A stretch of DNA of 64,000 bases from Brasenia schreberi (lineage: Eukaryota; Streptophyta; Magnoliopsida; Nymphaeales; Cabombaceae), in the NCBI GenBank assembly GCA_036023115.1, contig JAYKKT010000091.1:35079501-35143500 (forward strand). Direction: 5' to 3'. Below are positions 12,722 through 29,268 of this stretch, one piece after another. The first letter of the stretch is position 1, and each line of letters begins with the position of its first letter. A program made the position numbers and the translations under genes. Under the pieces are notes generated by a model. The model searched no databases, had not been told where the DNA came from, and worked only from the letters and a program-made list of their open reading frames with translations.

Positions 12722-13380
12722 TTGGTGCACACACTCATTCATGCGCCGATCTTACTAATAGAATGAAATGTTTGGGAATGTTGAAGCATGGAGGCGTATG
12801 AACTAATTGCTTTTTCTCTCTCTATGTATATAAAGAATTTGGTTGAGTGCACTCAAAGACAGTGCATTTTTAAGCAAAGAACCAATCACATCGGATGGGT
12901 TGCTTATCACGGAAGCGTGGGAAAGTAAGGCAAAGGACTGCTCATAGTCTTTTCATAATTCAGAATATTTTCGCTGGAAAGTTTGACTATTTAATTTTCT
13001 CGAAATATTTAAAGTCCAACTTATTTACTCAAAAGAAAAGTTTTATATTTCATTTGAACAGTCTGTATTTTTATACTTTTTGTTTTTTCAAAAAGCTATT
13101 TATACTTTTTCTTTGAATTTGAACTGTTTGATCTAAGAGATTGATCATCCAAATTGTCTAAAAGAATCTAAAAGTCTAGCCACTCTCATTCTTTCTCTTT
13201 TTTTTGGTTGAGTGCACTCTAACGCAGTGCATCTTAGCAGAGAATCATTAGTCATCCCAGGTTGCTTATCACTCCAAGGCAAAGGACGGCTCATAGTCTT
13301 TTTATAGATCTAATTTTGCTGGAAAGTCTGAACATTAATTTTCACAAGCTGAACATTAAGGTCATCTCGGCTCATATTAG

Positions 13381-13382
<2 letters not shown>

Positions 13383-13432
<50 letters not shown>

Positions 13433-13562
13433 AAAACTAGATCCACATGATCACTCATGTTTATTGATTGCTTTTTGATGACATAAATATAATTTAAAAT
13501 AATTTAAGAGTTTTTCAATATGAGAAAACCAGATCCACATGATCACTCATGTTTATTGATTG
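13383..13562. repeat. (AT)n tract followed by a 42-bp direct repeat
   Basis: (AT)n occupies 13383-13430. The sequence 'agatccacatgatcactcat' with flanks occurs at about 13431-13471 and again at 13521-13562, some 90 bp apart and nearly identical. Upstream, 12840-12950 and 13205-13300 share 'ggttgagtgcactc..a..cagtgcat' and 'ggcaaaggac.gctcatagtctttt', another diverged direct repeat of about 100 bp. Confidence 0.7.
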
Positions 13563-13839
13563 TTTTTTCAAAAATGTACCAAAGATAATGTTAATGGTGA
13601 GCAAAATCCAATCTCTTTCTCTCTCTCTATATATATACATAGAGAGATTGTGATATTATATAGAAAACCATGTCAACCCTTGTATCATCAAACTAAATTA
13701 TCAAAACCTCTCTTAACGTGTTTGGGTTCATGTGGTTGGTTTATTGACATTGAAGCACATGATCTGTGACCTCAAAAACTCATATTCTGGGATTAAACTT
13801 TAAACTTGGTTGGCTTGCTGCATTCTATTACATTTTTAA

Positions 13840-14500
13840 GACATTAAAGAATGACCAAGACTGAACGTCCTTACGTGACCAAAATGATACAGGCAATTCA
13901 CATTGATCCGCCCATATCTTGCACTATACATGGCTGGTTCCGAGTAAACCATGACCGGTGGTTTGGGATCACAGGTTCTGGTACTAGAAACTGTAAACAG
14001 TGACTGAACCCAGTTCCTTCCAGTTCCAATTTGAACCAAGAACCAAAAAAGGAGGTAACCAGAACAGACAGTGAACTGCCAATTGTGGTAGCAATTCCAT
14101 GGAGAGGATGGTTCAATTATGGTTTTGAGTCCGGTTTTGGTCGGTTTTCATCCTGGTTCTTTGTCAGTTCAAACCACCGGGCTGGTCCTGAACCGGCCAC
14201 ATTTGATGCAACCCGATTAATTTATGGAGATTTAGCGATACACTCACATTAATCATTAAAAAGAGAAACTATGTGAAGTAGGGCCGGTCGACCATGCTGA
14301 ACGAAACGAAGAAAAGAGGTTGTTCATGGCTTGTTCGTCATGTCAAGATCTTGTTAATCTCTGAACATCAACAAGGTCTCGAGTCGACGAAGAAGGTGAT
14401 GAACATCAACAATATCAAGTTGATGAACAAACATGAACAACAATACCTGTTCGGTTCGTTCGGCTCCCGAGTCGGCCCTTCTTGTTCTTCATATCGAATA
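13840..14500. repeat. GGTTC-rich and GTTCG-rich miniature-element remnants
   Basis: 13880-14220 is dense in 'ggttc', 'ccagttcc' and 'aaccagaac', like the stretches at 3.7, 8.7 and 17.4 kb. 14279-14480 starts TAGGGCCGGTCGACC and ends GAGTCGGCCCTTC, a short inverted pair suggesting a separate hAT-type miniature element, but its flanks do not match. No gene. Confidence 0.4.
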
Positions 14501-14787
14501 TGATCAAACAGACCCATATTCCAAATCTTTTAAGTCGAATAATTAACTTATATAATATGGTTAGATGTCCATTTCTTTTAAAGCCTTAACAACCTTATCA
14601 AAATGCAGCAAGCCATTAGGCCTAGAGTTTATCCCAGAATATCCCTTTTGGCTCCTTCATAAAAAAAAAAACTTTTTGGGTGCCAGAAAGCGTGTTCTTC
14701 GTTGCGAAGAAACCATCTTTAAAAGCCACTCATCTTCATCACCAATACAAAGCAGCAAGCAAGCACAGAGAGTTGTATCCAAAGAAA

Positions 14788-19154
<4,367 letters not shown>

Positions 19155-19459
19155 TTGGTCCTCTTCTCCTGTTCATAATCCCCGGGTTCCACCATCCTTT
19201 GGACGATCATAACTGTGTATATCATTATTGCTTGCAGTGTGATACTGTACTGTTTGAACCAAATTATGTTGATTTTTTTATTACAATAATGGATTCTGCA
19301 GACCAAAGTGCATGTGCGCGGGTTTATCTGTATATTATATAATATAATATACAGCCTAAGGTATGATACGGGGCTATTCACCCGGCCCTAAAAAGTTTTT
19401 TCACTCGATCTATGGAAACTTTAAAATAGAGTATAGCTGATGGTTGAAGGGAATATAAA

Positions 19460-19777
<318 letters not shown>

Positions 19778-21092
19778 GATAGTCTTACATGTATAATGAT
19801 ACTCACCTGGAATGCGCCGCACAATTATATATAATCCCTCTTTTGTTGTTCCACCGCTTCATATGCCTCTCTTAACCTCATTGGGTATAAGGTCTTTCCT
19901 TGTGTGACCATCTCAATATTTTCGTTTCTTATATGTTTCCACTTACACTAGATATCTACTCCACAATGACAGTTTAGATGAAACACAAAAAATACTTTTA
20001 ACAATTAAAAATAAAATAAAATAAAATAAGTAACTGCATCATCTTGTGTCCTTATAAGAGGATATGAACCTTTTCGTGTGTCTACTGATGATAGGGTGTA
20101 TGTGGTAACTTTCCAGTACTCCAAATCCAATGTCTATTTTTTTAAAATTAAAAGCATTTCCAGGTGGACCTAAGACCAACCTACGACCACTATATTCTTT
20201 ATTTGATTTATTCATGGTATGTATTAGTCATAAAATTACTTCATTTTTTAGTGTGTCATGTTACCGTTTAAGAAACAAATTTTCGGAAAATTAGTTTGGT
20301 AACGTGTTGAGATGAAAAAGAGTTGTGAACTGAATGCGATGAAAGGGAGCACATAAAAGACATTCAACTTGTTATTGTTAGTGTATATTTGTTGTTTTTG
20401 TGGCATTCAGCGTGTTATTGTTTGCCAATGACCATAATCGTGATTTCTTCTATTATATATTGGCCAATATCATGACATGTTTTATAATTCTTGTTTTCGT
20501 GCTTGTGTTGGTATAGTTGCGAAGTTAATTCAAGTAGATCATATAACATCATGGCTTACTATAATAGTATTGATCCTAACACAATCATAAAAAAGTAGAA
20601 ATAGGAACTCTTCATATAGGTGCTTGCAGTGATGATTGTGGTGCACTATGACTTCCATTCATTCATGTCAGTATACTATTCATTTAGTTGGGTACGGATT
20701 TGATTTTCTGTCATGGTAATTGACGAATGTTCATGAAAACATAAGAAACCAAGATTGGCAATTGATGAATATCCCACTATGTTGTAATTCTTTCATTTTT
20801 CAGCCACATCACCTTGCAAATCATAAATTAGTTGATTTGAGTAGATTATATAATCCTTAATTAACTTACCTTTGATCCTCCTATGTATCCGTTTATGAAC
20901 CAAAGCTCATATAATTCTCACCCTTTCGGCAGGATTTTTTTTTGGATGTTTGAATTGAAAATTGATGTACTAATTATAAATATAGCTATATTCTTGCAAT
21001 GTGTCAGTACTTTTTCTTGCCCTATGTTCAAAGTCTTATCTTTTTCAAACCTAAGCTTGAGCTTTTCTAACTTCTCATATTGTAAGTCAAAA

Positions 21093-21385
21093 CAACAACT
21101 AAACAACTAAGCTTTTCCTCATTCTAGATGGGGTCGGCTATATGAATTCTTTGTTTTCAAATAGCCTTATCATGTATCGTGCTAACAGTTAACTCAATAT
21201 AAATTAGATCATTTTTTATAGTTTCTTTTTAATACTTTTGTGGTCATCCTCTTCCTCTTAACATTTTTGCAATCTAATTTTTCGTATCTTCTTATGAGTG
21301 CGTTCTTTAGTGGTCTTTCTATATGTTCAAACTATCTTAAACGGTTTTTCCTCATTTTATCCTCTATTGGTGTTACACCAAATTG
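21093..21385 (-). mobile_element. RTE-type LINE 3' fragment, diverged
   Basis: The minus strand matches the 3' end of the RTE copies at 31820 and 51297: '...gagaaaaaccg...' through 'atagccgaccccatctagaat' to 'agcttagttgtttagttgttg'. It is a 5'-truncated, older copy of about 290 bp without a clear target duplication. The encoded fragment corresponds to the C-terminal end of the retroelement protein and is broken. Confidence 0.7.
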
Positions 21386-21424
21386 GTTTCTTAAATCATC
21401 TAAAAAATCATAAAGATGTCTCTC

Positions 21425-21850
21425 TCTCTATATATATACACAAATATTTAGGTTTTTAGATGATTTAGTAATGAAAGTCATAATTTTATTATTAAAAAAT
21501 GATTTTATAAAATAGAAGAGTAGTAAGAGGTGTTGAAAAACATGGATAGATGGTTGAAGTGGTGGAATCATGTCAAAATGATAGATTATGCATAATTATG
21601 CATCATGCATCATTATGTATATATGACTAAAAATAACAAAGCTATCTCTAATATATACATGAATATTTAGTTTTTTTAAGTAATTCTGAAGTTGTTGGAT
21701 AGTTTTCATTGGTCAAAGGTGATTTTATAAAGTGGAAAAGTAGTAAAAAGTGATGAAAAATATGAATCGATGCTTAAAGTGGTAGAGGCATGGTAGATTA
21801 TGCATATTATGTATGTAGGCTTAACTCTCTCTCCATATATATATACTTGC
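21425..21850. repeat. Diverged tandem duplication, about 220-bp unit
   Basis: Two units share, in order, 'ctatatata.acaca/gaatattta', 'ggtgattttataaa.tgga', 'agtagtaa.a.gtg.tgaaaaa', 'gatg..t.aagtggt' and 'tagattatgcat'. Each begins after a CT/AT simple repeat. No coding potential. Confidence 0.65.
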
Positions 21851-22256
21851 AATTTTAGATTGTCCAAACTGCTTTCAGGAGCAGTTTCTTGGAGTAATAT
21901 TATATTAAAAGAAAATAAGAAAATATTTTCGCACCTTCCGTCCTAGTAAATGGGAAAAGTTTTCCATTGAACAATTGTAGAAACATTATAAACCCTCCAT
22001 GGATGGAATTCATTTCCCCATTTCTCCCAAACACCAAACATATAAGAATCAGGATAACATGCATAAACCAATAAAAAAAATGCTTGGTGGAGTCCACCCT
22101 TCTCCGGTGGGTCCCACGATGATTCTTGCTCGTTCATGCATGTCACACGAGGCGCTAGCCACGCTTATTCTGCCGTCCGTTGGAACAGATCAACGGTCCA
22201 AAATCAATACCAAATTTGAACCAGGAAGAAGAATTTGACGGAGCCCATCACCATGA

Positions 22257-22991
22257 TCAACGTTGAGAAAATTCGGCTTCCTCGTTGCCGCCACCGGAGG
22301 ATCTCCCGTTGGTTAATTCCGGCCGGCAAGCCTGCAAAGTTCTTCCCCTAGAGTGTAGCCGCATCAGAGTTCTATTTTCCTCCATATTGAGGCACAATCT
22401 CCCTCCGCGCTGAAGCTCGGCTATAATAGGCAACACTTCCAGCATGGCCTCGACGTCCGAACTCAAATTGCAACGACATACCGGGCAAGTGCTATGAGAA
22501 ACCAACCATCTGTCAATGCAGCCGAGATGAAAACTGTGCCCACAAGCCGGAAGCAGCCGGAGGACGTCTACATCGGCAAACTCGCAGAGGCAGATTGGGC
22601 AGTCAAGGCTTGGCTCCCACACCCTGACGTCTCTAACCGCCGAGTAGGCGAAAACTGGGAAGGAGGCAATAACTTTAGGATCGAGTCCTCCGACGTCAGT
22701 AGAATTCTCTTGGTGCTGATTCCCGGAGCCGGCAGCGTGGTTCTGGAACGGCGAAATAATGACGAACTCGACTGTGAGGCGACAGAGGTAGACGGCGACG
22801 AAGCCGATGACAAAGAAAATGAGAAGGACGAGGGCGAGGAGGAGGTGAGAGGGAGGGACATAAGAATGGGGAAGGATAGGGGCGGATTGTGGCGGGTGGT
22901 GGTGGTGTTTCGTGATGGAATCCGATGATGATGCGCCGGAGAGGAGGAGGAAGAAGAGAAGGCAAAGAGGAAACGCTTTCCCCGGCGTCAT
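22257..22991 (-). CDS. ATL-type RING-H2 E3 ubiquitin ligase (244 aa, single exon)
   Basis: A second, unrelated member of the plant ATL ubiquitin ligase family. The only in-frame ATG before the conserved part is at 22991; the frame continues upstream without another ATG. A hydrophobic N-terminus (residues 6-20) looks like a signal peptide or first membrane segment, and a clear transmembrane segment spans about 48-70. The ATL signature GLD is at 102-104. A complete RING-H2 spans 131-172, with ligands C131, C134, C150, H152, H155, C158, C169 and C172 and Trp in DRWL (161-163). The tail is short and basic. The gene is GC-rich compared with its surroundings, as is common for intronless plant genes. 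Its upstream side is occupied by a copia retrotransposon starting 205 bp before the ATG. Confidence 0.95.
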   Translation of the reverse strand: MTPGKAFPLCLLFFLLLSGASSSDSITKHHHHPPQSAPILPHSYVPPSHLLLALVLLIFFVIGFVAVYLCRLTVEFVIISPFQNHAAGSGNQHQENSTDVGGLDPKVIASFPVFAYSAVRDVRVWEPSLDCPICLCEFADVDVLRLLPACGHSFHLGCIDRWLVSHSTCPVCRCNLSSDVEAMLEVLPIIAELQRGGRLCLNMEENRTLMRLHSRGRTLQACRPELTNGRSSGGGNEEAEFSQR

Positions 22992-23195
22992 GGGAAGAAA
23001 GGTTGGATTTTGGAATCTGAATTCGGTGAAAATACTGTCGCTATTGGTCTCGGCGGAGTCGTCGAGAAAGACAGAATGGATGCAAACTGGACCAGCTTGT
23101 AAATGGAAACGAAACACATTTCACAAATTGAGGATCATCCTCACGTGCCTGTGACTTTCATTCCTGGGAAAAGTTTTCCTAAGAAAAAGAATCTC

Positions 23196-23545
23196 CGTTA
23201 TAAGGAATATGGCCATTCTCGGCTCGGGTAATGGCTGGACTGAGGGAAGGCCAGATACAATAACGAATAACCGTTACAGTTCACAGACGAGAGAAGCCAC
23301 AGAAGGATTTATCTACATGATTTGGGGAGCGCCTGCCTATAAAAAGTCAGGCATATACAAAGATCGGCACATCTACATGTGTATGTGAGTGAAATACCGA
23401 AAAATACAGTCATTCGTCTGAGCAAGCCCTTGTGTGGGAACCTCGAGTCATCACCATCACCGCTGCGTTTCTTTCCTCTCTGCAGATACAGAGAGCACCC
23501 GGAAAATCCGGCTACCATCATCGAAAAGGTAATAACTCGCCTTCA
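23196..23545 (+). repeat. Copia 5' LTR
   Basis: 350 bp. It aligns with the 3' LTR from 'ttataaggaatatggccatt' to 'aactcgccttca'. A 'cctataaaaag' TATA-like box lies at about 23335-23345, with a transcript start expected shortly downstream. About 20 bases present in the 3' LTR after 'ggctggact' are missing here, and a stretch around 23260-23300 is rearranged. Transcription from it would run away from the ATL gene at 22257-22991. Confidence 0.93.
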
Positions 23546-24811
23546 TTGGTATCAGGACCTAGTTCTTTGCAAAAAAAAAAAAAGGAAAAGGGAGAGGTTA
23601 ACAGAGGAAAGAAAGGAACAAAAAAAATATACATAGGTGAAAGGCGGCAGTCGGCAGTCGGACAGAGAAGGCGGAAGGAGAAAGCTAGAGCACATCCGGC
23701 CGACGAGCTGGAGCAGCCTAAAACCCGAAGGCAGGCAAGTCGGTAAAAGCCCCGAAGACAAAAACCAGAGGCAAGCCGGCAAAAGTTCAAAAGGCAAAAA
23801 CCAGAGGCAAGTCGGCAAGAGCCCCAAAAGGCAAAAACCAGAGGCAAGCCGGCAAGAGCCCCAAAGGCAAAAACCAGAGGCAAGCCGGCAAGAGCCTCGA
23901 AGGCAAAAACCAGAGACAGGCCGGCAAGAACCGAAAGTCGACTAGGAGTATAGCCGCAAAACAGAAGCAGCAGGTCGGCTAGGGGTACAACCGTAAATCA
24001 GAAGCGGCAGGTCGGCAAGCTAGAGCTAGAGGGCGGTAGGCTGAAGTAGCCGGAAGGACAAAGACGCCAAGAACCCGCCGACAGTCGACACCCGATTGCG
24101 ACGAACGGCCGATGACCGTCTCCTACAGACTCTCTCACTCTCTGAAAAAATCCAGAGAGCTGTAATTTTGTAAAAACGCATTTAAAGCATTTTTTGTAAT
24201 AATAATAAAAAAAACCCGCAGTTTTGGAAAACTGCGACGGGAAAACCAATGGTTTTCCAAAACCGCTCATGGTTTTCAGAAAACTACTAGTGGTTTTGAT
24301 TCAAAAAGATAAAACTACCCCTAAGCCTTTTTTGTTATTACGCAGTTGCCACGATCAAAAGACAATTTTACCCCTTGACCATTTTTGAAATTTACAAAAA
24401 TACCGGGGTTGTTGTTTTATGATATTATCCAACCCGGTTTGGATAATTTCATTTCTGCCATTCAGTCAAAAGACGAGTTTATCCCTGTTCTTTTGAAAAA
24501 TTACAGATTTGTCTTGAGAGTTAAAATTATGATTTTTAACCCCGATCAATTGCGAATTTTACAAGAATACCAAATAGTAATTTTATGAGTTTGTCCTTGT
24601 GATTTTACAAAAAGGACAAATAGTCAAAAAAAATTTATTACAGATTTATCCCTTGGTATTCTTTTTAGGGGTTTGGAGGCAAAAAAAAAAAACCCTTAGA
24701 AAATTTTGCTTTGTGCTCTGCATCACGTTAACATATTTCTTACTTTATGTGTTTTTTCTTTTGTTTCCTTTAAAAGACTGCTTGATTGATATTTTTTGCC
24801 AAACACCTAAA
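23546..24811 (+). other. Copia leader with a 36-bp tandem repeat
   Basis: About 1.27 kb lie between primer site and gag. The stretch 23728-23935 consists of about six imperfect copies of a 36-bp unit built from 'aggcaaaaaccagaggcaag' and 'ccggcaagagccccaa', GC-rich unlike the rest of the element. Because 36 is a multiple of three, several frames stay open, but none resembles a protein. The remainder is AT-rich with T/A runs and shows no gene. Confidence 0.75.
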
Positions 24812-25640
24812 ATGAGTTCTAGGATATACGTGTCCGAACTGATAAAAGTAGAAAAGCTAAACGGTCTGAACTTCTAAACATTGAAGAAGAGAATTTCGCT
24901 AGTTCTAACACTAGAAGGTGCAGAGTATGTGTTAAAGGAAACAATGTATCTTCCACCACCAGACGCAAACCAACAACAATTACAAATGTATAAAACATTT
25001 CTAAAAGACGATACCATATCAAGAACAGTAATGTTAACTTATATGGAGGATGACTTGATTAGGGTCTTTCAAGAATATGAGATCGCAAAAGAGTTGTTTG
25101 ACTCATTAACAGCTAAGTATGATACAACTGCAAAGTTACATGTGCAGTTACTACTACAAAAATACAACTCCTTTATAATGAAAGAAGGAGAAAATGTAGT
25201 AGAGCATGTAAATCACGTGCTGGTAATGGCTAGGGATTTAGCTGTAGCTCTGAACCGATGTAGATATCAACCATATTGAACAGTCTACCCTCGTCATAGA
25301 ACATGATCACTACTGTCTTAAGATTAGGGCCTGAAATTAACCTTTTTGAGTTGTCCCTAAAACTAGTAATTGAGGAATAACACATGCTCAAAAATAAAAA
25401 GGAAAAATTACTAGTGGTTGAGGATGAGTTAGCGTCTAGCTCCAAATCCAACCATAAAAAGAAACCAAATAAAAGGTTTGGCAAAAATAACAAGAAAGGC
25501 GATCAAAGTTTTAAAAAATCGCAGGAAACCGCTTCCAAGACCACGTGTTTTAACTATGAAAAGATGGGGCACTAAAAGAGGGACTGCCGCAACAAGAAAA
25601 GTGGAGGAAACAACCCACAGTGTGGATAGTCGGAGAAACA
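24812..25640 (+). pseudogene. Copia gag, broken
   Basis: It begins MSSRIYVSELIKVEKLNGLN and hits a TAA at 24875-24877, just where copia Gag normally continues 'TWK'. It then stays open through the UBN2-type Gag region (LLLQKYNSFIMKEGENVVEH) until about 25279. After a frameshift the zinc knuckle appears as CFNYEKMGH, stop, KRDC (25550-25590). The second cysteine of CX2CX4HX4C is Tyr and a stop interrupts the knuckle. No functional capsid protein can be made. Confidence 0.9.
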
Positions 25641-25674
25641 TGATATAATTTGTGTAATTTTAGAATGTCTATAC

Positions 25675-28600
25675 TTGAATTGCCCAGTTACAGGTTGGTG
25701 GATAGACTCGGGAGCTAGAAGACATATCTCAAAGACCAAGGAAGGGGCAATTGATACGAAGGAATATCAACCTGAAGAACATCGTGTATATATGGGAAAT
25801 AATATTTTCTCAGATGTTTTGGGTATTGGATCCTTTAGGATATTTGTACAAGGCAAACCAATTGTATTGTCTGATGTGTTAATTGTGCCATCTATAAGGC
25901 GTAATCTGATATCGGTCCCTGCCTTAGTTAATAAGGGTTTTGAAGTTAGATTTATACCTAACAAGGTGACTATGGGCAAATATGGGAGAATCTTATTCTC
26001 AGGAGAATTTGATGTAGAACATGGATTGTTCAAGTTATCTGATAATGAAAGTCATCGATCTTCTGCTTATATTGAAAGTATCTTTTCTGTTGATGTGAAT
26101 ATGTGGCATAAACGCCTAGGGCATATAAGTTTGGAAAAGTTGAGGAAATTATCCAACTTTGACTTATTGCCCTGATTTAAGGAAAAGATTTTCAACAAGT
26201 GTGAAGCTTGCATACAAAGAAAAATGACAAGGAAAGTTTTTCTTAAGGAAACAATAAAGGCAACAACCCTGTTAGAAATTATTCACACAGATTTATGTGG
26301 ACCTTTCAGAGTAAAGACACATTGAGGAAATGATTACTTTATAACCTTTATCGATGATTACTATAGATATATGTATATATATCTTTTAGCATATAAATCA
26401 AAGGCACTTGAGGAATTTAAAGAATATAAGCAAGAAGTGGAAAATCAGATAGGGCATACTATCAAAGTCTTGGGATCAGACAGAGGAGGTGTGTATACCT
26501 CGACAGAATTCCTAGAATTTTGTAAAGACTTTTGTATTGCTAAACAAAATACAATGCCTAAGACACCTCAACAGAATGGTGTAGTTGAAAGATACAATAT
26601 AACCTTGCTGAACATGACAAGGTCTATGTTAATTGATGCCTCTCTACCAAGGGTATTTTGGAGAGAAGCGGTAAGTATAATTGTTTACTTGCTCAACAGA
26701 GTACCATATAAAGCTATATTCACTACACCATATGAGATGTGGTTTGGAAGAAAACCCAACCTAGGTCATCTTAGGAGGTGGGGGTTAATTGCACATGTCA
26801 AGATCCTTGATCAGTCTAGAGATTAACTAGACAGCGGGTCCTTGAGGTGTATATTTATTGGATATCCAAAAGGTTCAAAAGAATATCGATTATATCATAA
26901 GGACTAATGACTCATTGAAAGCAAAGATGTTGAATTCTTAGAAAATTTTAAGAATGACATCCTGAAAAATAATGAGTGTGTTGATGATTTGGTAGATTTA
27001 GACCAATCATCTTTTGAGCCGATAGAAGAACTTCATAAAACTACCGATACCTTAAGTGGACATAAGAGGCTAAGAGCCACTCCATCCTACTTAAAGGATT
27101 ATCACACTTATCTTCCAAAGGAAGTGTGTAATTCGGTAGATTTAGATGAGTTGACTGATAACTTAACTTATCAGCAAGCAATGAACTCATCAGAAGCAAC
27201 AGACTGGGAGAAAGCCATGGATGAGGAAATTGAATCCATTGAGAAAAACCAAGTCTAGGAGTTGGCTGATTTGCAAAAAGGAAGGAAAGCTATAGGCTGT
27301 AAATGGGTTTTGAAAAAGAAATATAAGGTCGATGGTACAATCGATAAGTTAATGCGAGGTTGGTTGTAAAGGGTTTTTCGCAAAAAGAAAGGATAGATTA
27401 TGTTGAGACATATTCCCTAGTTGCGAAATTTGCATCTATACGGATAATCCTGGCAATATCTGCATATTATGATTTGGATTTACATCAGTTAGACGTAAAG
27501 ACAACCTTTTTAAATGAAGATTTAGAATAAATCATATACATGCAGCAGCTTGAAGGATTTGTGGTTGAAGGCCAAGAAGATAAAGTGTATAGGTTGAAAA
27601 AATCCCTATATGGCCTAAAACAGTCACCTCATCAATGGTATTTGACTTTTCAAAATGCCATTATAGAACTTGGATTTGTGGCTAACAAACTTGATCACTG
27701 TGTTTATGTTTGGACCAGTGGGAGTCACTTTGTCATCTTATCGTTATATGTAGATGATATATTGTTGACTGGAAATGACAATGAGATGATTGTCAAAACC
27801 AAGTCATGGTTGAACTCCAAGTTCAAAATGAAGGATATGGGAAAAACATCCTATATTCTGGGTATAAAGATCTCTCGAGATAGAGGATCTAGACTCTTAT
27901 GCCTGAGTCAAGAGAGATATATAGATTATATCCTCAAGAAGTTTAAAATTGGTGAATGCAAGTCTGCAGATACACCTGTTACAAAAGGAGTGAAACTGAG
28001 TAAGGTTGACTATCCCGGTGAAGGGGGCGATAAGCCTAATGTTCCTTATGCTCAAGTTGTTGGCAGCTTGATGTATGCTATGTTGTGTACAAGGCCTGAT
28101 AGCAGTTTTGTTGTTGGTCTTGTTAGTAAATATCAAAGTAATCCTGGTTGACAGCGTTGGATAGCTGTGAAAATGATTCTAATATATCTAAAAGGAATAA
28201 AGGACTTGAAAATATGTTTTCAAGCAAATTTACTGGAAGTGGTAGGATACTCAGATGCTGACTTTGCTGGGAGCAAAGATGAGAGCAAATCAACATCAGG
28301 ACAAATATTCTTATTTGGAGGTGGTGCTGTTTCTTGGGCATGTAAGAAACAGGGCTGTGTAGCATTGCATACACAAGAAGCTATGTATATTGCTTGCTGT
28401 ATGGTTGCAACAAGAGCTGTCTGGTTAAGCCGCTTTATACGAGATTTGAAGCTGGAGATAACAGATAAGTCAGTGGTCATCTATTGCGAAAACAATGCAG
28501 CAATTACTCTTATTAAGAGTGGAGCAAATTGCTCAAAAAGCAAGCATATAATGGTAAAATACCACTATGTTCATGACATGGTTATGAGAAGGGAAATATC

Positions 28601-28709
28601 TATCTCATACATGCTAACGGAAGACATGTTGGTAGACCCCTTAACCAAAGGCATAACAAAAGAACTCTTCTCAAAACATGTTAGAAACATGAGTTTGAGA
28701 TATGTTTGA
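25675..28709 (+). pseudogene. Copia pol (protease-integrase-RT-RNase H), broken
   Basis: Domains in order: protease with active-site DSGA (25705-25715); pre-integrase HHCC region (MWHKRLGHISLEKL at 26101, CEACIQRK at 26201); integrase core with HTDLCGP (26284), SDRGG (26476) and NGVVER (26577) supplying D, D and E; reverse transcriptase with YVDD (27749-27760); RNase H with SDADFAGS (28252), the usual copia end. Stops or frameshifts lie near 26174, 26325, 26824, 27256, 27370, 27529 and 28149. RT and RNase H are best preserved, but the protein is dead. Confidence 0.93.
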
Positions 28710-28919
28710 GTTTTTGTATGGGTAAATAACCATATAACGGATGTGTTGTTGTATAAGTAAATAACCATACAACGAATGATTTGTTGTATAGGGAAATAAC
28801 CACACAACAGGTTCTGATTACAGTAGTAATCAGGAATCGACATAACTAGGGAAAACTCCTGAAAAGTGGGAGGAAAACCAGTATGTCAATACACTTGGCT
28901 CGAATGGCCAAGTGGGAGA
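28710..28919 (+). repeat. Short imperfect repeats before the copia 3' LTR
   Basis: Three imperfect units of about 40 bp carry 'ttgtat..g.aaataaccata.aac' between the end of pol and the polypurine tract. This is untranslated. It could be an element-specific 3' region; its function is unknown. Confidence 0.6.
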
Positions 28920-29263
28920 TGTTACAAGGAATATGGCCATTCTCGGCTCAGGTAACGGCTGGACTGGCTAGCTATCCAGTCTTACCTGAGGGAAGGCCAG
29001 ATAATGACCGTCCGTCACAGGCGGATTTATCCAGACGATTGGGGGAGCGACTTCCTATAAAAAGGCAGGCATATACAAAGATCGGTACATGTATATGTGT
29101 ATGTGAGTGAAACACCGAAAAATATAGTCATTCGTTTGAGCAAGTCCCTGTGTGGGAACCTAGAGTCATCACCATCACCGATGTGCTCCTTTCCTCTATG
29201 CAGATACAGAGAGCGCCCAGAAAATCCGGCGACCATCATCGGAAAGGTAAGAACTCGCCATCA
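28920..29263 (+). repeat. Copia 3' LTR
   Basis: 344 bp, TG...CA ends intact, preceded by the polypurine tract and followed directly by the target duplication ATCTC. It contains 'cctataaaaagg' (about 29055-29066) as the likely TATA box. Confidence 0.95.
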
Positions 29264-29268
29264 ATCTC

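Larger units (their letters stand above)
23196..29263 (+). mobile_element. Complete Ty1/copia LTR retrotransposon, 6068 bp, decayed
   Basis: Flanked by a perfect 5-bp target duplication ATCTC (23191-23195 and 29264-29268). LTRs are 23196-23545 and 28920-29263. The 3' LTR has TG...CA ends; the 5' LTR starts CG, a point mutation. A Met-tRNA-type primer site TGGTATCAGGACC begins at 23547, and the polypurine tract aagtgggaga is at 28910-28919. Internal order is gag, protease, integrase, reverse transcriptase, RNase H, i.e. copia. Multiple stop codons and frameshifts interrupt gag and pol, so it cannot make its own proteins. The LTRs differ by several indels, so insertion was not very recent. Confidence 0.95.

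Noticed and set aside
23518..23883. Minus-strand open frame with a repeated PLVFAFGALAGL-like peptide
   Set aside because: Produced by the 36-bp tandem repeat in the copia leader; no start context and no family resemblance.
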